Notes: generated by a model from the sequence alone, not told the origin. Shown: positions 1-5,869, numbered from the stretch's first letter. The stretch is 7,613 bases of DNA from Chloroflexota bacterium (GCA_020849725.1 JADLAZ010000204.1:1-7613); one strand, 5' to 3'. A program made the numbers and translations.

Positions 1-77
1 ACCATCAGATTCCGCCGCAGCCGCTTGCGCTCGCCGCCGGACATGTGCAGCCGGCGCCCCGCCACGCGATGTCTCAT
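1..77 (-). CDS. rplQ: 50S ribosomal protein L17, N-terminal part (cut by window edge)
   Basis: L17 is a large-subunit protein that binds 23S rRNA near the peptide exit tunnel. Only the first 25 codons are present; the gene continues beyond base 1. The visible protein begins MRHRVAGRRLHMSGGERKRL, which matches the conserved basic start of the L17 family (MRHR.AGRKL, then a serine/arginine-rich stretch leading to LRNL). The ATG lies inside the last codons of rpoA: the four bases ATGA (77-74) hold the rplQ start and the rpoA stop, so the two are probably translationally coupled. Position after rpoA is the standard place for rplQ. The C-terminal two thirds cannot be assessed. Confidence 0.93.
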   Translation of the reverse strand, partial: MRHRVAGRRLHMSGGERKRLRRNLM

Positions 78-1108
78 CGCTCCGCATCCTCCCCGGCCAC
101 CCCCGACCCGGTCATCGACAGGTCGGCCGTGCCGGTCGTCGTCTCGTCGCCGCTGCCGCCGTCCGCGGCCTGGGTGAGGGCTGCCTCGGGTAGGAATCCG
201 TGTTGCACCAGCTTTTCCCGCAACTCATCGAGCGACTTCTGCCCGAAGTTGCGGATCGCCAGCAGGTCCTTTTCGTCCATCGCCAGCACCTGGCCGACGC
301 GAGTGATCTTGCGGCCGTGCAGCGCGTTGAGCACGCGCGGCTGCAAGTTCAGATCGGCCAGCGCCTTGGCCTCGGCTTCCGGCGTCACATAGACGCCGCC
401 GGCAGCCTGACGCGTCTCCGGTCCCGGCTGGCGATTGAAGTTGGCGATCAGCGAGGCGTGCTGGACCAGGATCTGGGCCGCGTCAGCGATGGCCGTCGAC
501 GGCTCGACTGTGCCGTCGCTGAAGACCTCGATGATTAGCCGGTCGAAGTCGGTGCGGTCGCCGCGGCGGGTGTGCTCGACGACGAAGTTGACGCGCGGGA
601 TGGGTGTGAAGATCGCATCGATCGGGATCTCACCGATCGACAGCTCGGTCTGCGTCTCCGCCGGCGCGTAGCCGCGATCGCGCTTGATGGCGAAGTCCAT
701 CGTCACCATCTGTCCGCCCTGGTCGATGGTGCAGATCGGCTGGTCGGGCGTGATGCACTCGACCTCAACCGGCCACTGGACCGCGCCCGCTGTCACCACA
801 CCCGGCTCGGCCACCTGGAGCATGCCCCGCAGTTGCCGGTCCGTCGCCGAGCGCAGCCGGATCTTCTTGATGTTCAGGACGATCTCGGTCACGTCTTCCT
901 TGACACCGGGGATGGTCGAGAACTCATGCCAGACGCCATCGATGCGCACGCTGGTGATGGCAGACCCCGGCAGCGAAGACAGCAGGATGCGGCGCAGCGC
1001 GTTGCCCAGCGTCGTGCCATAGCCCGGCTCGAGCGGCTCGATGACGAACCGCCCGTAGTTCTGGCCGGTCAGGGTGCATTCGACTTTCGGGAGCGCCATC
1101 TCAGTCAA
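74..1108 (-). CDS. rpoA: DNA-directed RNA polymerase subunit alpha (TTG start proposed)
   Basis: Alpha dimerises to seed RNA polymerase assembly, and its C-terminal domain contacts UP-element DNA and activators. With the TTG start at 1108 the protein has 344 residues. The N-terminal domain (about 1-235) has the family signature GYGTTLGNALRRILLSSLPG at 29-48. The C-terminal helix-hairpin domain (about 243-305) contains RNFGQKSLDELREKL (286-300). R258 and N261 align with the E. coli DNA-contact residues R265 and N268. I chose TTG because AAGGAGG sits 9 nt upstream and because MTEMALPKVE then aligns without gaps to the Bacillus start MIEIEKPKIE. An ATG at 1099 would leave an 18-nt gap to that site. 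An upstream ATG at 1138 precedes the ribosome-binding site and is unlikely. Residues after about 308 form an unusually long, acidic, Gly/Thr/Ser-rich tail. The stop overlaps the rplQ start. Confidence 0.96.
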   Translation of the reverse strand: MTEMALPKVECTLTGQNYGRFVIEPLEPGYGTTLGNALRRILLSSLPGSAITSVRIDGVWHEFSTIPGVKEDVTEIVLNIKKIRLRSATDRQLRGMLQVAEPGVVTAGAVQWPVEVECITPDQPICTIDQGGQMVTMDFAIKRDRGYAPAETQTELSIGEIPIDAIFTPIPRVNFVVEHTRRGDRTDFDRLIIEVFSDGTVEPSTAIADAAQILVQHASLIANFNRQPGPETRQAAGGVYVTPEAEAKALADLNLQPRVLNALHGRKITRVGQVLAMDEKDLLAIRNFGQKSLDELREKLVQHGFLPEAALTQAADGGSGDETTTGTADLSMTGSGVAGEDAER

Positions 1109-1117
1109 AGGAAGTCG

Positions 1118-1124
1118 CCTCCTT
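1118..1124 (-). promoter_or_regulatory. Shine-Dalgarno site deciding the rpoA start
   Basis: The minus strand reads AAGGAGG here. The spacing is 9 nt to the in-frame TTG (1108-1106) but 18 nt to the in-frame ATG (1099-1097). This favours the TTG as the true initiation codon. The motif and distances are seen directly; the start choice is inference supported by N-terminal alignment with other alpha subunits. Confidence 0.75.
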
Positions 1125-1148
1125 GGCACAACCACCATGCACGCCGAC

Positions 1149-1180
1149 CGGCCTGGCGGGTGCGCCCATCGTCCAGGCCG
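1149..1180 (-). other. Stem-loop in the rpsD-rpoA spacer
   Basis: Beginning 11 nt after the rpsD stop codon, the transcript can form an 8-bp stem (CGGCCUGG pairing with CCAGGCCG, plus-strand arms 1149-1156 and 1173-1180). An inner 3-bp GGG/CCC helix closes a CGCA loop. No U-run follows, so it does not look like an intrinsic terminator. It could be a processing site, a pause or attenuation element that sets rpoA output relative to rpsD, or a protective 3' structure. The pairing is seen in the sequence; the function is inferred. Confidence 0.5.
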
Positions 1181-1191
1181 TCGTTCGATCG

Positions 1192-1821
1192 CTAGCGGCT
1201 GTAGAACTCGACGATCAACTGCGGGTTCACCTTGGCATCGATCGCCTCGGCCTCGGGCAGGCCGACGACGCGGGCCGACAGGTTGCGGGTGTCGAGGCTC
1301 AGCCAGGGAGCAACGGTGCGCCGCGTGAGTTGCTGGGTGATGGTCTGGAAATACTCACGCTTGCGGCTGCCCTCACGCACAGCGATCACATCGCTCGGCT
1401 TGACCGAGAACGACGGGATGTCCGTCCGGCGGCCGTTGACAGTGAAATGCCCGTGGCGCACAAGCTGGCGGGCCTGGGCGCGCGAGTCGGCGAAGCCCAG
1501 CCGGTAGACGACATTGTCCAGCCGCCGCTCCAGCAACTTGATCAGGTTGTCGCCGGTAGCGCCGGCGGTGCGCTCGGCCTCGGCGTAGGTGCGGCGGAAC
1601 TGGCGCTCCAGCACACCGTAGACGCGGCGCATCTTCTGCTTCTCGCGCAACTGCAGGCCATACTCGCTGACCTTGCGAGCGCGGCGCTGGCCGTGCATGC
1701 CGGGCGGATAGCCGCGCCGCTCGACGCTGCACTTGGGCGTCAGGCAGCGCTCGCCCTTCAGGAACAGCTTCATGCCCTCACGCCGGCACAGTTTACACAC
1801 GGGACCCGTGTAGCGGGCCAT
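1192..1821 (-). CDS. rpsD: 30S ribosomal protein S4 (zinc-binding form)
   Basis: S4 is a primary 16S rRNA binder that nucleates 30S assembly. In several bacteria it also represses its own operon and can act in transcription antitermination. The 209-residue length is normal. The N-terminal domain has four cysteines, C9, C12, C26 and C31, typical of the zinc-carrying form; many bacteria have lost them. [10 protein letters not shown] (37-46) and the S4 RNA-binding domain (about 98-158, with [20 protein letters not shown] at 97-116 and HGHFTVNGR at 123-131) are clear. The ATG is preceded by GAGGAGG at 4 nt; an upstream ATG at 1899 has no such support. A 144-nt spacer with two hairpins lies in front, longer than any other gap here and possibly an autoregulatory leader. 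The stop is TAG. Confidence 0.98.
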   Translation of the reverse strand: MARYTGPVCKLCRREGMKLFLKGERCLTPKCSVERRGYPPGMHGQRRARKVSEYGLQLREKQKMRRVYGVLERQFRRTYAEAERTAGATGDNLIKLLERRLDNVVYRLGFADSRAQARQLVRHGHFTVNGRRTDIPSFSVKPSDVIAVREGSRKREYFQTITQQLTRRTVAPWLSLDTRNLSARVVGLPEAEAIDAKVNPQLIVEFYSR

Positions 1822-1849
1822 GCTTCCTCCTCGTGGCGTTGCCAGAGAG

Positions 1850-1868
1850 GCCCCGCCGTGGGCGGGGC
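1850..1868 (-). other. Strong stem-loop in the rpsD leader
   Basis: A perfect 8-bp GC stem (GCCCCGCC, loop CAC, GGCGGGGC on the transcript) ends 17 nt upstream of the GAGGAGG site of rpsD. The following bases are CCUCUCUGG, not a U-run, so an ordinary intrinsic terminator is unlikely. Its position directly before the S4 gene makes an S4-binding or translational-control element a reasonable guess. Only the pairing itself is seen. Confidence 0.5.
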
Positions 1869-1928
1869 GCGATCTCGTTTGTCGGCGTCTGGCTGCCACT
1901 GCGCCGCGCGAGTCGACCGCTCGCCACG

Positions 1929-1942
1929 GGCGCCGGTGCGCC
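1929..1942 (-). other. Second stem-loop in the rpsK-rpsD spacer
   Basis: A 5-bp stem GGCGC/GCGCC closes a 4-nt ACCG loop in the transcript, about 24 nt after the rpsK stop. Together with the stronger stem at 1850-1868 it makes the 144-nt rpsD leader potentially structured. In GC-rich DNA a 5-bp stem alone is not strong evidence. I see no convincing promoter in this spacer. Confidence 0.3.
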
Positions 1943-1965
1943 GCTGCCGGAATTCTCCCTCGTCG

Positions 1966-2385
1966 CTACACTCGGCGCCGCTTGGGCGGCCGGCAGCCAT
2001 TGTGCGGGATCGGCGTCACGTCGGTGATCGAGAGCACCTGGATGCCGGTCGCCTGCAGCGACCGGATGGCTGCCTCGCGCCCCGAGCCGGGACCACGCAC
2101 GAACACATCCACCTGGCGCAGCCCGTGCTCGATGCTGCGCCGGGCGGCGCCCTCGGCCGCCACCTGCGCGGCGTAAGGCGTGCTCTTGCGCGAGCCTTTG
2201 AAGCCGGCCGCGCCGGCGCTGCCCCAACTCAGCACGTTGCCGGCCGGATCAGTCAGCGTGATCAGTGTGTTGTTGAACGACGCCTTCACATAGGCGCAGC
2301 CGCGCGGCACGTGCTTGCGGTCGCGCCGCCGCACACGCGGCGCCTTGCCGCCCCGGGTTTGTCCAGCTCGCCGTCGATCCGCCAT
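1966..2385 (-). CDS. rpsK: 30S ribosomal protein S11
   Basis: S11 sits on the 30S platform, binds 16S rRNA and lines the mRNA exit region with S7 and S18. The 139-residue protein is slightly longer than the usual 120-130 because of a basic N-terminal arm (1-25). The core shows the family landmarks: [16 protein letters not shown] (35-50), [20 protein letters not shown] (54-73), [15 protein letters not shown] (96-110) and the near-invariant C-terminal [18 protein letters not shown] (121-138). The ATG start is fixed by GAGGAG 5 nt upstream. It follows rpsM after a 105-nt spacer and precedes rpsD after 144 nt, the usual order in the alpha operon. The stop is TAG. Nothing in the core looks damaged. 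Confidence 0.98.
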   Translation of the reverse strand: MADRRRAGQTRGGKAPRVRRRDRKHVPRGCAYVKASFNNTLITLTDPAGNVLSWGSAGAAGFKGSRKSTPYAAQVAAEGAARRSIEHGLRQVDVFVRGPGSGREAAIRSLQATGIQVLSITDVTPIPHNGCRPPKRRRV

Positions 2386-2433
2386 CCGTTCTCCTCATCC
2401 ACCAGCCGGCGTCGCCCACACCGCTGTGTTCGC

Positions 2434-2490
2434 CACGGGCCATGCCGGCCTCAGCCCGGCGCCGCGGCCAGCCGTCGACCGCCACCCGTG
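2434..2490 (-). other. Possible folded spacer between rpsM and rpsK
   Basis: The first six bases after the rpsM stop (CACGGG on the transcript) can pair with CCCGUG at plus-strand 2434-2439. They would enclose a local 5-bp hairpin GCCGG/CCGGC with a 7-nt loop (2444-2460). A small 4-bp hairpin ACAC/GUGU lies downstream at 2418-2429. None is followed by a U-run. This is only weak evidence for structure, since short GC complementarities are common at this base composition. Confidence 0.25.
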
Positions 2491-2871
2491 CTACTTGCGG
2501 GCCGCCTTCTTCGCACCGATCGTCTGCCGGCGCGGACCACGCCGGGTGCGGGCATTCGTGCGCGTGCGCTGGCCGCGCACGGGCATGCCACGCCGGTGGC
2601 GCACGCCCCGGTAGCAGCCAATATCGACCAGGCGCTTGATATTCAGGGCCACCTCGCGCCGCAGGTCACCTTCGACGACCAGATCCTTGTCGATCGCCTC
2701 GCGCAGGCGATTGACTTCTTCCTCGGTCAGCTGATTCACCCGCGTGTCCGGGTTGATCTGGGTGCGGTCCAGCAGCTTCTTGCTCGTCGTCGCACCAATG
2801 CCGTAGATGTATGTCAACGCGATCTCGACGCGCTTTTCACGCGGCAGATCGACGCCAGAGATACGCGCCAC
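2491..2871 (-). CDS. rpsM: 30S ribosomal protein S13 (GTG start)
   Basis: S13 is in the head of the 30S subunit, where it forms bridge B1 contacts with the 50S subunit and its tail touches P-site tRNA. The 126-residue protein has the typical start [20 protein letters not shown], the helix-turn motif [14 protein letters not shown] (21-34), [19 protein letters not shown] (56-74), the rRNA-binding [19 protein letters not shown] (85-103) and a lysine/arginine-rich tail. Translation begins at GTG with AGGAGG 5 nt upstream. That Shine-Dalgarno overlaps the rpmJ stop codon, so rpmJ and rpsM are probably coupled. In E. coli the S4-responsive pseudoknot spans the rpsM start. I see no obvious copy of that fold here. 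Confidence 0.98.
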   Translation of the reverse strand: MARISGVDLPREKRVEIALTYIYGIGATTSKKLLDRTQINPDTRVNQLTEEEVNRLREAIDKDLVVEGDLRREVALNIKRLVDIGCYRGVRHRRGMPVRGQRTRTNARTRRGPRRQTIGAKKAARK

Positions 2872-2876
2872 GCCGT

Positions 2877-2883
2877 CCTCCTA
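2877..2883 (-). promoter_or_regulatory. rpmJ stop codon fused to the rpsM Shine-Dalgarno
   Basis: The transcript reads UAGGAGG: the UAG stop of rpmJ supplies the first bases of the AGGAGG that serves the rpsM GTG start. The gap between stop and start is 9 nt. A terminating ribosome would be placed on the next initiation site, which favours re-initiation. Confidence 0.8.
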
Positions 2884-2994
2884 GCCCTGCCGCTGCTTAT
2901 GCTTTGGGTTCTCGCACAAGACACGCACGACACCCTTGCGCCGGACGATCTTGCATTTCTCACAGCGCGCCTTGACGGCGGCCTGGACCTTCAT
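2881..2994 (-). CDS. rpmJ: 50S ribosomal protein L36 (zinc-ribbon form)
   Basis: L36 is the smallest large-subunit protein, a zinc-ribbon that stabilises 23S rRNA late in 50S assembly. This 37-residue ORF begins [20 protein letters not shown] and ends with the conserved [12 protein letters not shown]11, C14, C27 and H32 form the CCCH zinc site of the classical paralogue. Length and ligands are complete. The ATG has GGGAGG 7 nt upstream. It is the first gene after a predicted promoter at the end of map, so it may head the alpha-operon transcript with a leader of roughly 35-40 nt. infA, which often lies immediately upstream in other bacteria, is not present. Confidence 0.97.
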   Translation of the reverse strand: MKVQAAVKARCEKCKIVRRKGVVRVLCENPKHKQRQG

Positions 2995-3038
2995 CGCCGT
3001 GCCTCCCTGAGCCACCGGTCGCCGGCAGCCAACGTGAC

Positions 3039-3067
3039 AGTATAACCCAGCGTCAGCCGTTTCTCAA
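3039..3067 (-). promoter_or_regulatory. Predicted sigma70-type promoter for rpmJ and the alpha block
   Basis: On the minus strand a -35 box TTGAGA (3067-3062, 5 of 6 matches to TTGACA) and a -10 box TATACT (3044-3039, 5 of 6 matches to TATAAT) are separated by exactly 17 nt. The -35 contains the TGA stop of map. Transcription would begin near 3031-3034 and give a short leader before rpmJ. The match stands out in GC-rich surroundings and sits in the only spacer where the spc and alpha blocks meet. Box matches and spacing are seen; activity is inferred. Confidence 0.7.
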
Positions 3068-3867
3068 GTGGTCGAGCCAACTCGCGCCGGCACGAGCCGC
3101 GCCCCGATGGCCTGGTCGTCGCCACGGGTCAGAATCTCCGGTCCGTCGTCGGTGATGACGATGGTGTGCTCGAAGTGGACCGACAGCGAGCCGTCAGCGG
3201 TCACCACCGTCCACTTGTCGCCCAGCACGGCCGTCGCCTCGCCGCCAGCGTTGAGCATCGGCTCCACCGCCAGCGTCATGCCGGGGCGCAGCACCGGCCC
3301 CTGGCCGGCCGGCCCGTAGTTGAAGACTTGTGGCTCCTCGTGCATCCGGCGGCCGATGCCGTGCCCGACATACTCGCGCACGACGCCGAAGCCGTGACGC
3401 TGGGCGCAGGCTTCAATCGCCGCGCCGATGTCACTCAGCCGCCCGTTGGCTCGCGCCGCGGCCAGTCCTTCGGCCAGTGCCTGGCGTCCAGCCGCCATCA
3501 GCCGCTCCGCCTCTGGCGTGACCTGACCCACCGGCACCGTCACCGCCGCGTCGCCGTGCCAGCCATCGACGATCGCGCCGATGTCGAGCGACAGGATATC
3601 GCCCTCGCGCAGCGTGCGCGTGCCAGGGATGCCATGGACGATCTCCTCGTTGACCGAGGCGCAGACCGAGCCGGGGAAGCCATTGTAGCCCTTGAACGAC
3701 GGTATGCCGCCAGACGAGCGGATGATGCGCTCCGCGAGCGCGTCGAGCTGCTTGGTCGTCACGCCCGGCCGCACCGCCGCCGTCACCTCGGCCAGCGTGC
3801 GTGCGACGAGCCGGCCGGCACGCCGCATTGCGGCAATCTGAGCGGCGGTCTTGATCGTGATCGCCAT
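3064..3867 (-). CDS. map: Methionine aminopeptidase, type I
   Basis: This cytosolic metalloenzyme removes the initiator methionine from new proteins with a small second residue. The 267-residue protein has the pita-bread fold of the type Ia class, with no N-terminal zinc-finger extension. All five metal ligands are visible: D95, D106, H169, E202 and E233, in SLDIGAIVDGWHGD (93-106), YVGHGIGRRMHEEPQ (166-180), VEPM (201-204) and FEHTIVITDDGPEILT (232-247). H78 and H176 match the catalytic histidines. The ATG has AGGAG 6 nt upstream, and that site overlaps the adk stop, giving a 9-nt intercistronic gap. adk-map is the standard order. The C-terminus runs about 20 residues past the core (RGDDQAIGARLVPARVGSTT), with no recognisable domain. 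Confidence 0.98.
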   Translation of the reverse strand: MAITIKTAAQIAAMRRAGRLVARTLAEVTAAVRPGVTTKQLDALAERIIRSSGGIPSFKGYNGFPGSVCASVNEEIVHGIPGTRTLREGDILSLDIGAIVDGWHGDAAVTVPVGQVTPEAERLMAAGRQALAEGLAAARANGRLSDIGAAIEACAQRHGFGVVREYVGHGIGRRMHEEPQVFNYGPAGQGPVLRPGMTLAVEPMLNAGGEATAVLGDKWTVVTADGSLSVHFEHTIVITDDGPEILTRGDDQAIGARLVPARVGSTT

Positions 3868-3873
3868 GCGCTG

Positions 3874-3879
3874 CTCCTA
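3874..3879 (-). promoter_or_regulatory. adk stop codon fused to the map Shine-Dalgarno
   Basis: The transcript reads UAGGAG: the UAG stop of adk overlaps the AGGAG serving map, and the stop-to-start gap is 9 nt. This is the same arrangement as at rpmJ-rpsM and rplO-secY, consistent with coupled translation of Adk and Map. Confidence 0.8.
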
Positions 3880-4530
3880 CCGTTCCCGCGCCTGGGATGC
3901 CAGGGCCGCCAGGATGTCGTGCGTGACCTGGCCGATCGGCTGGTCGCCGTCGATGCGGCGCAACCGCCCGGTCGTCTCATAGTGCTTGATCAGGGGCAGC
4001 GTCTGGCGGAAGTAGGCAGCGAGCCGGTGAGCGACTGTGAGCTCGTTGTCGTCCATCCGCTGGTAGAGGCCACCCTCGCAGCGGTCGCACAGCCCTTCGA
4101 CCTTTGGCGGATTGACGCCCCAGTTGTAGATGGCGCCACAGTCGCCGCACTGGTAGCGCTTGGTCAGCCGCTCCAGCAAGATGGCCTGTGGCACATCGAG
4201 GTAAAGCACCGCGTCAATCGACTGGCCGGCCGCTTCCAACGCGCGCGCCTGCTCCAGCGTGCGCGGAAAGCCGTCGAAGATGACGCCACGCCGCGCCGCG
4301 TCCGGCGACTGGCTGAGCGTGGCGCGAATCATCTGCACCACGAGATCGTCCGGCACCAGTTCGCCCCGGTCCATGAAGGCTTTGGCCTGCTGTCCCAGCG
4401 GTGTGCCCTGGCGCACCGCCTCGCGCAGCAGGTCGCCGCTGGCGATGTGCTTCAGTCCGTGGACGCTGGTAAGAATATCGGCCTGCGTTCCCTTCCCGGC
4501 CCCGGGTGCGCCGATCAGAATCGCGTTCAT
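3877..4530 (-). CDS. adk: Adenylate kinase (zinc-LID form)
   Basis: Adenylate kinase interconverts ATP + AMP and 2 ADP, keeping the adenylate pool balanced in the cytosol. The 217-residue protein is the long, LID-containing type. The P-loop GAPGAGKGT occupies 7-15, the AMP-binding region includes ASGDLLREAV (30-39), and DGFPRTLEQA is at 86-95. The LID (about 122-160) carries four cysteines, C128, C131, C148 and C151, as in the zinc-binding form common in Gram-positive and thermophilic bacteria. RMDDNE (158-163) follows. The ATG start gives the classic MNAILIGAPGAGKGT opening. A GAGGA motif lies 14 nt upstream, rather distant. A 34-nt spacer separates it from secY. The placement between secY and map is the conserved one. 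Confidence 0.98.
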   Translation of the reverse strand: MNAILIGAPGAGKGTQADILTSVHGLKHIASGDLLREAVRQGTPLGQQAKAFMDRGELVPDDLVVQMIRATLSQSPDAARRGVIFDGFPRTLEQARALEAAGQSIDAVLYLDVPQAILLERLTKRYQCGDCGAIYNWGVNPPKVEGLCDRCEGGLYQRMDDNELTVAHRLAAYFRQTLPLIKHYETTGRLRRIDGDQPIGQVTHDILAALASQARER

Positions 4531-4550
4531 GCTCGCGCTTTCGCTCCTCG

Positions 4551-4562
4551 CCCGGCGCCGGG
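4551..4562. repeat. Perfect 12-bp palindrome between secY and adk
   Basis: CCCGGCGCCGGG reads identically on both strands and fills a third of the 34-nt secY-adk spacer, beginning two bases after the secY stop. It could give a tight hairpin in RNA or a dyad protein site, but there is no U-run and no second copy noticed in the window. Chance is plausible at this base composition. Confidence 0.4.
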
Positions 4563-4564
4563 AA

Positions 4565-5863
4565 TCACTTGATGAAGCCCTCGTAGTGCCGCATCAGCAA
4601 CTGCGCCTCGAGTTGGCGCATGGTGTCGATCGCCACACCGACGACGATCAGGAGTGCCGTGCTGCTCAGCAGCAGTGTCGTCACGCCGGTGATCGCCCCG
4701 GCGATGAAGGGCAGCACCGCGACGATGCCGAGGAAGAGCGCCCCGACGAGCGTGATCCGGTTCAGCACGCGCAGCAGGTATTGCGACGTCGGCCGGCCGG
4801 GGCGGATACCGGGGATGAAGCCACCATTCTTCTGCAGGTTTTCGGCAATATTCTGCTGTTGAAAGACAACCAGCGTGTAGAAGTAGGTGAAGAAGACGAC
4901 CATCAGGAAGTAGACGACCTGATACCACCAGGTGTTCGGGTCGAAGGCGCGCTGGAGGAAAGCGGCTGTGTCGCGCAGCCAAGGCGCCTCGGCCGCCGTC
5001 AGCCAGGTGGCGATGGTGCCGGGGAAGACGAGGATGCTGACGGCGAAGATCAGCGGGATCATGCCGGCCGAGTTGACCCGCAGCGGGATGTGGGTGCTGG
5101 TGCCGCCATACATGCGGTTGCCGCGGATGCGCTTGGCGTAGTGTACCGGCACGCGCCGCTGGCCCTCGTTGATCAGCACGATGCCGACGATCGTCACCAA
5201 TCCGATGGCGATGAAGGCGCCAATGCCGGCAACGTTCTGCAGAGCGTTGCCGCCGGCCGCCAACTGGGCGATGCTGGCCGGCATGCCGGCGACGATGCCG
5301 CCGAAGATGATGATCGACACGCCGTTGCCGATGCCATTCTCGGTGATCAACTCGCCCAGCCAGACACAGAAGATCGTGCCGGCGGTGAGGCTGACCAGCA
5401 CGGTGATGCTCGGCAGCATGAACTCGGGGTTCGTCAGGTCAAACGCCGGCAGGACCCCTTCCCGCTGCATCAGGACGCTCTGGCCGAACGCTTGCAGCAG
5501 CGCCAGCGGCACCGTGATCCAGTGCGTCCACTGGTTGATCTTCTGTCGGCCGAACTCACCCTCTTTCGACCACTCGGTTAAACGCGGGATGACCGGCGTC
5601 AGCAGTTGCATGATGATCGAGGCGGTGATGTAGGGGTAGACACCCATCGCCGCAATCGAGAAGTTCTGCAGCGCGCTGCCGGAGAACAGGTTCAGCATGC
5701 CCAGCAAGGCGTTATTCTGGAACAGCTCGGCCAGGCGCTGTTGGTTGACGCCCGGCACGGGGATGTGCGCTACCGTGCGGAACACGATCAGCATCGCCAG
5801 CGTGAACAGCAGCTTGGCCCGCAGATCCGGAATCTTGAAGGCGTTGAGTACCGCCTGGAGCAT
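4565..5863 (-). CDS. secY: Preprotein translocase channel subunit SecY
   Basis: SecY forms the protein-conducting pore of the Sec translocon with SecE and SecG and works with SecA or the ribosome. The 432-residue protein has the expected ten hydrophobic segments, at roughly 18-35, 70-90, 113-132, 150-170, 181-200, 214-232, 266-290, 313-335, 369-390 and 394-412. The cytoplasmic signatures are present: RTVAHIPVPG (29-38), the loop-plug region FSGSALQNFSI (60-70), HIPLRVNSAGMIPLIFA (258-274) and PGIRPGRPTSQYL (351-363). R354 matches the functionally critical arginine of the C5 loop (E. coli R357). The ATG is served by AGGGG 6 nt upstream, which overlaps the rplO stop. A ribosomal operon just after rplO is its usual home. 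Confidence 0.98.
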   Translation of the reverse strand: MLQAVLNAFKIPDLRAKLLFTLAMLIVFRTVAHIPVPGVNQQRLAELFQNNALLGMLNLFSGSALQNFSIAAMGVYPYITASIIMQLLTPVIPRLTEWSKEGEFGRQKINQWTHWITVPLALLQAFGQSVLMQREGVLPAFDLTNPEFMLPSITVLVSLTAGTIFCVWLGELITENGIGNGVSIIIFGGIVAGMPASIAQLAAGGNALQNVAGIGAFIAIGLVTIVGIVLINEGQRRVPVHYAKRIRGNRMYGGTSTHIPLRVNSAGMIPLIFAVSILVFPGTIATWLTAAEAPWLRDTAAFLQRAFDPNTWWYQVVYFLMVVFFTYFYTLVVFQQQNIAENLQKNGGFIPGIRPGRPTSQYLLRVLNRITLVGALFLGIVAVLPFIAGAITGVTTLLLSSTALLIVVGVAIDTMRQLEAQLLMRHYEGFIK

Positions 5864-5869
5864 CGACGT

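Noticed and set aside
1850..1868. Intrinsic terminator before rpsD
   Set aside because: The stem is strong, but the following transcript is CCUCUCUGG, with no U-run, and the operon continues with essential genes.
1822..1899. A longer version of S4 starting at 1899
   Set aside because: The conserved MARYTGP start at 1821 has GAGGAGG just upstream, while the upstream codons cover a strong hairpin and do not resemble S4.
1123..3045. A 640-codon open frame on the plus strand opposite rpsD, rpsK, rpsM and rpmJ
   Set aside because: It is antisense to four clear ribosomal-protein genes and their spacers, shows no family motifs, and is rich in Arg, Ala, Leu and Pro as expected from reading GC-rich coding DNA backwards.
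3166..4572. A 468-codon open frame on the plus strand opposite map and adk
   Set aside because: Both genes on the minus strand have complete catalytic motifs; the antisense product has no recognisable domain and crosses gene borders.
4259..5581. A 440-codon open frame on the plus strand opposite adk and secY
   Set aside because: The Asp/Glu/Gln/His-rich translation is the complement of SecY hydrophobic codons, not a real acidic protein.
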